From Desulfotomaculum sp. (GTDB lineage Bacteria; Bacillota; Desulfotomaculia; Desulfotomaculales; Nap2-2B), in assembly GCA_003457075.1 (NCBI GenBank), contig DMIY01000091.1, positions 1 through 8,488 on the forward strand: a stretch of 8,488 bases of DNA, read 5' to 3'. The translations under genes were made by a program, and so were the position numbers. The notes under the pieces were generated by a model. That model had not been told where the DNA came from, made no database searches, and saw only the letters and a list, made by a program, of their open reading frames with translations. Below are positions 6,382 to 8,488 of the stretch, piece after piece (position 1 is the first letter of the stretch; each line of letters begins with the position of its first letter).

Positions 6382-6576
6382 GTGTGGACGGTAGTCTATA
6401 TCGCTCCCAGTAGAGAAGAAGCCCAGGAAATTCAACATCTTTTATCCCGCGAGGGCCTGCTGGTTAAGTTAAAGCCTGTTAATGCTTCATCTGAGCTAAC
6501 TCAGAAATGCTCAATTGAAGTTTTAGTACCGGAATCAGAGGCAGATGAAGCAATGGAGATTATTGATTCTGTATAA
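6382..6576 (+). CDS. small DUF2007-like putative signal-transducing protein
   Basis: The 64-residue product (GTG start) begins MWTVVYIAPSREEAQEIQ, continues with a LLSREGLLVKLKPV segment (20-33), and ends with IEVLVPESEADEAMEIIDS. This beta-alpha-beta-beta-alpha layout, with a V-Y-x-A start, an EG-(I/L) turn and a VLVPE-x-(D/E)-A-EEA ending, matches the small DUF2007 family, described only as putative signal-transducing proteins. Genes of this kind beside pfkA have sometimes been mislabelled glutamate decarboxylase; no decarboxylase features exist here. There is no signal peptide or membrane segment, so it is probably cytoplasmic. It lies 86 bases after mtrB and 58 bases before pfkA. A ligand or partner cannot be read from the sequence; a link to glycolytic control is only suggested by position. 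Confidence 0.7.
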   Translation: MWTVVYIAPSREEAQEIQHLLSREGLLVKLKPVNASSELTQKCSIEVLVPESEADEAMEIIDSV

Positions 6577-6634
6577 AACGATCAGGGAGTTTGATCTAAA
6601 AGCTATGCTGAATTTTTAAAGGAGTGTCCGGGGG

Positions 6635-7597
6635 ATGCAAAGGATTGCCATTCTTACCAGCGGTGGAGACGCTCCTGGGATGAATGCGGCTATTCGGGCG
6701 GTGGTACGCAAGGCCATCTACCAAGGCCTGGAAGTAATGGGTATCAAAAGAGGTTTTAGCGGGTTTATCGAAGCCGATATTGAGCTTATGAACCTGCGCT
6801 CGGTAACGGATATTATTCACCGGGGCGGTACTATCCTGCATACTACCCGCAACGAAAAATTCAAAACCCAAGAGGGCAGGACCATGGCCTGGGAAAACGT
6901 GGAACGCTTTGGAATTCAAGGGCTGGTGGTGATTGGAGGCGGCGGTTCTTTCCATGGCGCTCTGGCCTTTAGCAAGGAATTTAAACTGCCGGTGATTGGT
7001 GTTCCCGGCACCATTGATAATGATATTAGTGGAACCGATTATTCTATTGGTTTTGATACAGCAGTAAATTCAGTAGTGGAAGCGATTAACAAGATCAGAG
7101 ATACTGCTACTTCTCACGAACGTACTTTTATTGTCGAAGTAATGGGGCGGGATACCGGCTTTATTGCTTTAAACGCCGGCCTGGCAGGAGGAGCAGAGTC
7201 CATCATTATTCCCGAGCACCCTTTTAACATTGAACAGATTTGTGCCCGGCTTGTCCACAATTACCATCAGGGCAGCTCACACAGCATTATAGTTGTGGCG
7301 GAGGGGGCAGCCAGCGGCCTGGAGATTGGCCAGGAAATTAAACGGCGGACAGATTTCGATACCAGAGTCACTATTCTGGGCCATTTACAACGGGGCGGTA
7401 ACCCCACTGCCTTTGACCGGATATTGGCCAGCGTTTTGGGTGCAAAGGCGGTGGAGTTGCTCATGGCCGGGGAAAGCAATAAGATGGCGGGCTACATCGC
7501 GGGGCAGGTAGTTGCTGTTGATCTGGAGCAGGTAATAAAGAGGAAAAAATGTCTTAATATGGCTCTATATGAACTGGCCGGTATCTTGTCCATGTGA
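6635..7597 (+). CDS. pfkA: 6-phosphofructokinase (PfkA) with altered metal and effector sites
   Basis: PfkA phosphorylates fructose 6-phosphate to the 1,6-bisphosphate, the committing step of glycolysis, in the cytoplasm. The 320-residue length is exactly that of the bacterial ATP-PFK family. Visible motifs are [18 protein letters not shown] (8-25), [12 protein letters not shown] (124-135, catalytic Asp128), MGRDTGF (170-176), Glu223, Arg244 and [14 protein letters not shown] (249-262, with His250 and Arg253 for substrate binding). Gly104 favours ATP over pyrophosphate as donor. Two departures stand out. The usual GGDGS reads GGGGS (101-105), replacing the magnesium-coordinating Asp103. The effector-site lysines of the KGKKH segment are Gln212, Ser214 and Ser215, although Arg21, Arg25, Arg55 and Arg155 remain. 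The ATG follows AAAGGAG with 10 bases of spacing. It lies directly before pyk and is surely cotranscribed with it. Sure of family; activity level uncertain. Confidence 0.93.
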   Translation: MQRIAILTSGGDAPGMNAAIRAVVRKAIYQGLEVMGIKRGFSGFIEADIELMNLRSVTDIIHRGGTILHTTRNEKFKTQEGRTMAWENVERFGIQGLVVIGGGGSFHGALAFSKEFKLPVIGVPGTIDNDISGTDYSIGFDTAVNSVVEAINKIRDTATSHERTFIVEVMGRDTGFIALNAGLAGGAESIIIPEHPFNIEQICARLVHNYHQGSSHSIIVVAEGAASGLEIGQEIKRRTDFDTRVTILGHLQRGGNPTAFDRILASVLGAKAVELLMAGESNKMAGYIAGQVVAVDLEQVIKRKKCLNMALYELAGILSM

Positions 7598-7610
7598 GGG
7601 GGTAAAGACT

Positions 7611-8488
7611 ATGAAACGCACCAAAATTGTCTGCACGATAGGTCCGGCAAGTGACGAAACATCTGTTCTGATAAGCATGATGGAAGCCGGCATGAACGTG
7701 GCACGGCTTAATTTTTCTCACGGTACGCGTAACGAGCACGCCCGGCGAATTGTTGCCATCCGAGAAGCTGCCGGTAAGGCGGGTAAAAATATAGCCATCT
7801 TAATGGACTCCAAAGGGCCGGAGGTGCGTCTGGGCATACTTGAACAGCCAATCCCGTTGACGGCGGGACAAAAGGTGATCCTTACTACTGAGAAGGTTAC
7901 GGCCGACAGCCTGCGTTTACCGGTTACCTACACTAATTTACCCCGGGAGGTTCTTCCGGGTAACGTTATTCTGGTGGCTGACGGTTTAATTGAACTAAAA
8001 GTGATTTCCACCACTTCCACGGAAGTAGAATGTGAAGTGGTGCATGGCGGTGAAGTAAGCAGCCGGAAGGGGGTAAGGATGCCGGGTGTTTCCTTGAAAC
8101 TGCCTGCTGTAACGGAGCAGGACAAAGAAGACATTCTTTTTGGAATCGAACAGGGCTTGGATTTTATTGCCCTTTCTTTTGTACGCAGGGCATCTGATAT
8201 TTTAGTTGTCCGGCAGATACTGGAAGAAAAAAACATGGAAATACATGTTATTGCCAAGATTGAGAGCCGTGAAGGTTTAAACAACCTGGAAGAAATTATC
8301 AAAGTGGCCGATGGAATTATGGTGGCGCGGGGAGACTTGGGTGTGGGTATTCCTGTGGAGGAAGTGCCGCTTGTTCAAAAAGCCATAATTAAAAAGTGCA
8401 ACCAGGCTGGTAAGCCGGTGATTACGGCTACCCAGATGCTGGAGTCAATGATGAATAATCCCCGCCCCACACGGGCTGAGGCAGGCGA
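7611..8488 (+). CDS. pyk: pyruvate kinase, N-terminal part (runs off the right edge)
   Basis: Pyruvate kinase converts phosphoenolpyruvate and ADP to pyruvate and ATP, the last step of glycolysis. The first 292 residues are present and open to the window edge. Motifs in order: [14 protein letters not shown] (1-14), ARLNFSHG (31-38, with Arg32, Asn34, Ser36), MDSKGPEVR (65-73), the B-domain lid (about 74-165), SFVR (189-192), AKIESREG (215-222, catalytic Lys216 and metal ligand Glu218), MVARGDLG (237-244, metal ligand Asp242), TATQMLESM (272-280) and NPRPTRAE (283-290). Glu71 corresponds to Glu117 of rabbit enzyme, which marks potassium-dependent kinases. Gly246 replaces the nearly universal Glu of GDLG(V/I)E. 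A GAGGGGGT site overlaps the end of pfkA and the gap is 13 bases, so pfkA and pyk form an operon. Any C-terminal PEP-utiliser-type extension, common in Firmicute Pyk, cannot be seen. Confidence 0.96.
   Translation, partial: MKRTKIVCTIGPASDETSVLISMMEAGMNVARLNFSHGTRNEHARRIVAIREAAGKAGKNIAILMDSKGPEVRLGILEQPIPLTAGQKVILTTEKVTADSLRLPVTYTNLPREVLPGNVILVADGLIELKVISTTSTEVECEVVHGGEVSSRKGVRMPGVSLKLPAVTEQDKEDILFGIEQGLDFIALSFVRRASDILVVRQILEEKNMEIHVIAKIESREGLNNLEEIIKVADGIMVARGDLGVGIPVEEVPLVQKAIIKKCNQAGKPVITATQMLESMMNNPRPTRAEAG

Noticed and set aside
6577..6634. A short hairpin (GATCA/TGATC) between the DUF2007-like gene and pfkA as a terminator
   Set aside because: The stem is only five base pairs and no T-run follows directly, so termination there is not supported.
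7293..7511. A 72-codon frame within pfkA on the same strand
   Set aside because: It lies wholly inside the well-conserved pfkA reading frame and has no independent start signal or recognisable product.

Overview
The window reads as a chromosomal segment of an anaerobic, spore-former-type Firmicute, most likely from the Peptococcaceae (the Desulfotomaculum/Pelotomaculum group). The evidence is a dnaE-pfkA-pyk gene order, strong AGGAGG-type ribosome binding sites, a TRAP (MtrB) protein, a sulfide-dependent archaeal-type Thi4, mixed ATG/GTG starts, and a base composition near 50% GC with AT-rich intergenic gaps. The genus is an inference. All genes run on the plus strand and the last one leaves the window.

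Left part (1-1460). About 350 gene-free bases hold a long hairpin that looks like an intrinsic terminator (110-176), then a good sigma-A-type promoter (276-305). This promoter drives a secreted TolC-fold protein. The protein keeps the duplicated long helices of the TolC family but has almost none of the sequence that forms the outer-membrane beta-barrel.

Middle (1461-2436). A roughly 90-base nested palindrome of REP/MITE character precedes thi4, which encodes thiazole synthase with a His in place of the sacrificial Cys. There is no TPP riboswitch in the leader. A GC-rich intrinsic terminator closes this single-gene unit.

Right part (2437-8488). dnaE (replicative DNA polymerase III alpha, with an apparently complete PHP metal site) is followed by mtrB (the tryptophan-sensing RNA-binding protein TRAP), a 64-residue DUF2007-like protein, pfkA and pyk. 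No terminator is visible from dnaE to the right edge. mtrB and the small protein each have a promoter candidate, so this is probably a string of overlapping transcription units: replication polymerase, then tryptophan regulator, then the two regulated steps of glycolysis. pfkA and pyk are 13 bases apart and surely cotranscribed.

The points most worth a second look are: the barrel-less TolC homologue in a presumed one-membrane organism; a PfkA whose metal-binding Asp103 is Gly and whose effector-site lysines are lost; the presence of TRAP in this gene order; and the palindromic element before thi4. I did not find a clear new multi-gene system; most genes are recognisable housekeeping genes.
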